A stretch of 42,760 nt of DNA. Origin: Parachlorella kessleri. Lineage: Eukaryota; Chlorophyta; Trebouxiophyceae; Chlorellales; Chlorellaceae. The DNA is taken from NCBI GenBank assembly GCA_001598975.1, contig BBXU01000162.1, positions 1-42,760 on the forward strand, in the 5' to 3' direction. Position 1 is the stretch's first letter. Every line of letters starts with the position of its first letter. A program made the translations under genes and the position numbers. Positions 42,409 to 42,760 of this stretch are shown one piece after another. Under the pieces are notes generated by a model. The model was not told where the DNA came from. It worked only from the letters and a program-made list of their open reading frames with translations, and searched no databases.

Positions 42409-42760
42409 CGTCAAACGGGACGGTATTTGCATTTCCAGGGAGGCCACCTGAAAGGCCTTGCTGGGAAAACCCCTGCGTGGCTGCTTTCAACAGTGTCTAT
42501 TGAGGGCGTCCAGTGGCCCGATGAGCTTTGTCTGGGCGTGAGTCTATGCAGTCCTTAAATGTAGGCAGTGTGGTGAAAAGGTTGTGCTCGAGCTGGGCAT
42601 TGCTGATGATGGCAAGGCGGAAGCACTGCTGGGGCGCCTGATAACCTGGACCGCTATGCAACCGATGGTGAGGCAATCTCGTCGTAGTTCAGCTTTCCCA
42701 GACCGCGTCCTGCACCTCTGACTACTACGAGGCTACAAAACCCAACTGCCGCCCCCCCCC

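Larger units (their letters stand above)
41835..42760. other. 5' flank of FAO, no gene seen
   Basis: It holds the FAO promoter, the diverged repeat copy D, and a short R2-like stretch at 42358-42408. It ends in a C homopolymer. No coding exon is recognisable on either strand. Confidence 0.5.

Overview
This window is nuclear DNA from a green alga (Chlorophyta). The genes are dense and GC-rich, with many short introns, CAG/GCA-rich low-complexity coding tails, plant-type protein families (a GluTRBP-type tetrapyrrole regulator, a long-chain alcohol oxidase, a D-like cyclin) and compact head-to-head promoters. The genus cannot be told from the sequence. No virus, plasmid, CRISPR array, rRNA, convincing tRNA or autonomous transposon was seen.

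Nine multi-exon genes were reconstructed by joining exons at splice sites in matching phase. From left to right they are: a D-like cyclin (+, 624-3075); the rRNA-processing protein EFG1 (+, 4577-7037); an F-box plus cyclin-box protein resembling animal cyclin F (-, 8813-10947); S-formylglutathione hydrolase (-, 13276-15713); the replicative helicase subunit MCM7 (+, 15978-23462); a chloroplast glutamyl-tRNA reductase-binding protein (-, 24168-26383); a membrane RING E3 ligase of the AMFR/RIN2 type (+, 26677-30404); an Iojap/RsfS ribosomal silencing factor carrying an extra SAP domain (+, 31197-33622); and a long-chain fatty alcohol oxidase (-, 35086-41834).

Three genes belong to cell-cycle or replication control (D-like cyclin, cyclin F-like protein, MCM7). 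E2F-like words lie upstream of two of them. FGH/MCM7 and GluTRBP/RING are divergent pairs sharing intergenic spaces of about 264 and 293 bases. The remaining genes serve ribosome biogenesis or translation, formaldehyde detoxification, chlorophyll/heme synthesis, ER protein turnover and lipid alcohol oxidation. This is an ordinary eukaryotic neighbourhood, not an operon or a gene cluster.

The main oddities are: (1) MCM7 has lost all four cysteines of its zinc ribbon although the flanking sequence is colinear; (2) about 6 of 69 introns begin with GC instead of GT; (3) a cyclin F-type architecture occurs in an alga; (4) a SAP domain is fused to an RsfS domain; (5) a short interspersed repeat of about 120 bp is present in four copies, two of which flank EFG1 in inverted orientation and one of which sits in an MCM7 intron.
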